NCBI GenBank assembly: GCA_900317925.1
Contig: ONIQ01000003.1
Span: forward strand, 1 to 64,000
From: an uncultured Bacteroidales bacterium
GTDB taxonomy: Bacteria > Bacteroidota > Bacteroidia > Bacteroidales > UBA932
Reading direction: 5' to 3'
DNA length: 64,000 nucleotides
A model generated the notes under the pieces. It ran no database searches and was not told the origin of the DNA. It saw only the letters and a program-made list of their open reading frames with translations. Below are positions 63,529-64,000 of this stretch, one piece after another (within the stretch, counting starts at the first letter, position 1; each line of letters begins with the position of its first letter). The position numbers and the translations under genes were made by a program.

Positions 63529-64000
63529 TTTGCGATTCTTTTACGGTTTCATAGGTCCGTAGCGTAACATCGCTGAAGCGGATCATGCCTTCTTCGGGAA
63601 GGAGCGCCCCTTGTTCGGAATAGAAGAAGGTGCTGTCTTCCAAATAATTATCGAAAACCGTTGCGAGGGTACCGCGAACCGCCACCGCCACACGTGCATC
63701 GCGGCAGGTAATCCGCGACATGCGGATGCCGGTGAATGCCGGCTGGAAGGCCTGCGTGCGGGCCACATCGGGCGCTTCGCCCACGGAGGCGTTCTGATAG
63801 ACGGTTTCGAACACCACCGCTTCATCGCGGATATCGCTCATGACGATATCGGAAACGACCACGTTTTTCGTCCGCCCGCCGCGACCCGGTCCGCTTTTGA
63901 AACGCAGCCCGGTATCGGTACCGCTGAACACGTTGCGCTGCACGAGGATATCCTCCATCCCGCCGGAAAATTCCGATCCGATGACAAAGCCTCCGTGCGC
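63518..64000 (-). CDS. GH28-family glycoside hydrolase (polygalacturonase-like), C-terminal part
   Basis: 161 codons are in the window; the gene continues beyond position 64000. It opens with HGGFVIGSEFSGG and continues GTDTGLRFKSGPGRGGRTKN followed by VVVSDIVMSDI, matching the GH28 parallel beta-helix blocks (G-H-G, and R-x-K with the catalytic-site Arg-Lys). Likely an exported pectin-degrading enzyme. The link to the aldehyde dehydrogenase by an 11-base overlap suggests co-transcription. Confidence 0.85.
   Translation of the reverse strand, partial: AHGGFVIGSEFSGGMEDILVQRNVFSGTDTGLRFKSGPGRGGRTKNVVVSDIVMSDIRDEAVVFETVYQNASVGEAPDVARTQAFQPAFTGIRMSRITCRDARVAVAVRGTLATVFDNYLEDSTFFYSEQGALLPEEGMIRFSDVTLRTYETVKESQNGN

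Overview
The window is about 57-58% G+C by eye and reads as a chromosomal segment of a Bacteroidales bacterium. The evidence is the recurrent Bacteroidota-type promoter element TAnnTTTG upstream of many genes, the near absence of Shine-Dalgarno sequences, and families typical of the order: fused SecDF, an LruC-domain lipoprotein, DUF4923, DUF4890, DUF5020, an S46 dipeptidyl peptidase, fimbrillin-like lipoproteins, an AraC/TPR hybrid regulator and the EF-G2 paralog. The species cannot be fixed from this sequence; a high-GC gut or rumen lineage is an inference.

Layout. 0-1.5 kb: the end of an Hsp20 gene and a two-gene AbiEii-type toxin module. 1.5-5.9 kb: a tight operon of GH92 alpha-mannosidase, metallophosphoesterase lipoprotein and FAD oxidoreductase. 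5.9-15.9 kb: tRNA-Ala(CGC), LruC lipoprotein, a PD40/SPOR envelope protein, secDF, and a 1020-residue outer-membrane protein that joins a zincin-like domain to a propeller-like region and a barrel. 15.9-21.4 kb: a minus-strand operon galK, yeiH-like exporter, small membrane protein, CpXC protein, membrane-acyltransferase fusion. 21.4-28.9 kb: nuclease-fold protein, unknown exported protein, ychF, glycosyltransferase, YfhO. 28.9-35.1 kb: a surface-lipoprotein locus with two fimbrillin/BspA-like lipoproteins, two tiny peptides and an AraC/TPR regulator. 35.3-46.7 kb: EF-G2, an XRE regulator, rnhB, DPP7-like peptidase, mrp, nitroreductase, DUF4923, a degenerate ThiL-like protein, a second nuclease-fold protein and a serine hydrolase. 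46.7-52.5 kb: an accessory island (HipBA, gene remnants, small peptide plus fimbrillin-like lipoprotein, AAA/PD-(D/E)XK protein) bounded by a 159-bp direct repeat derived from an XRE gene. 52.5-55.1 kb: NfeD, flotillin and XRE, plus a DUF4890 protein. 55.2-61.5 kb: a nucleobase uptake and salvage operon (unusual phosphoribosyltransferase, cytosine permease, uracil permease, apt, Tsx-like channel, purine permease). 61.5-62.1 kb: a non-coding block of tandem and palindromic repeats. 62.1-64 kb: aldehyde dehydrogenase and the end of a GH28 pectinase-like gene.

The most unusual parts are: the lipoprotein/small-peptide modules with a shared 21-bp-phased repeat in their promoters; the island bounded by a displaced 3' gene end; the tandem 52-bp hairpin array near 61.7 kb; the GTPase-motif-deficient EF-G paralog; and the ThiL homolog that has lost most of its acidic motifs.
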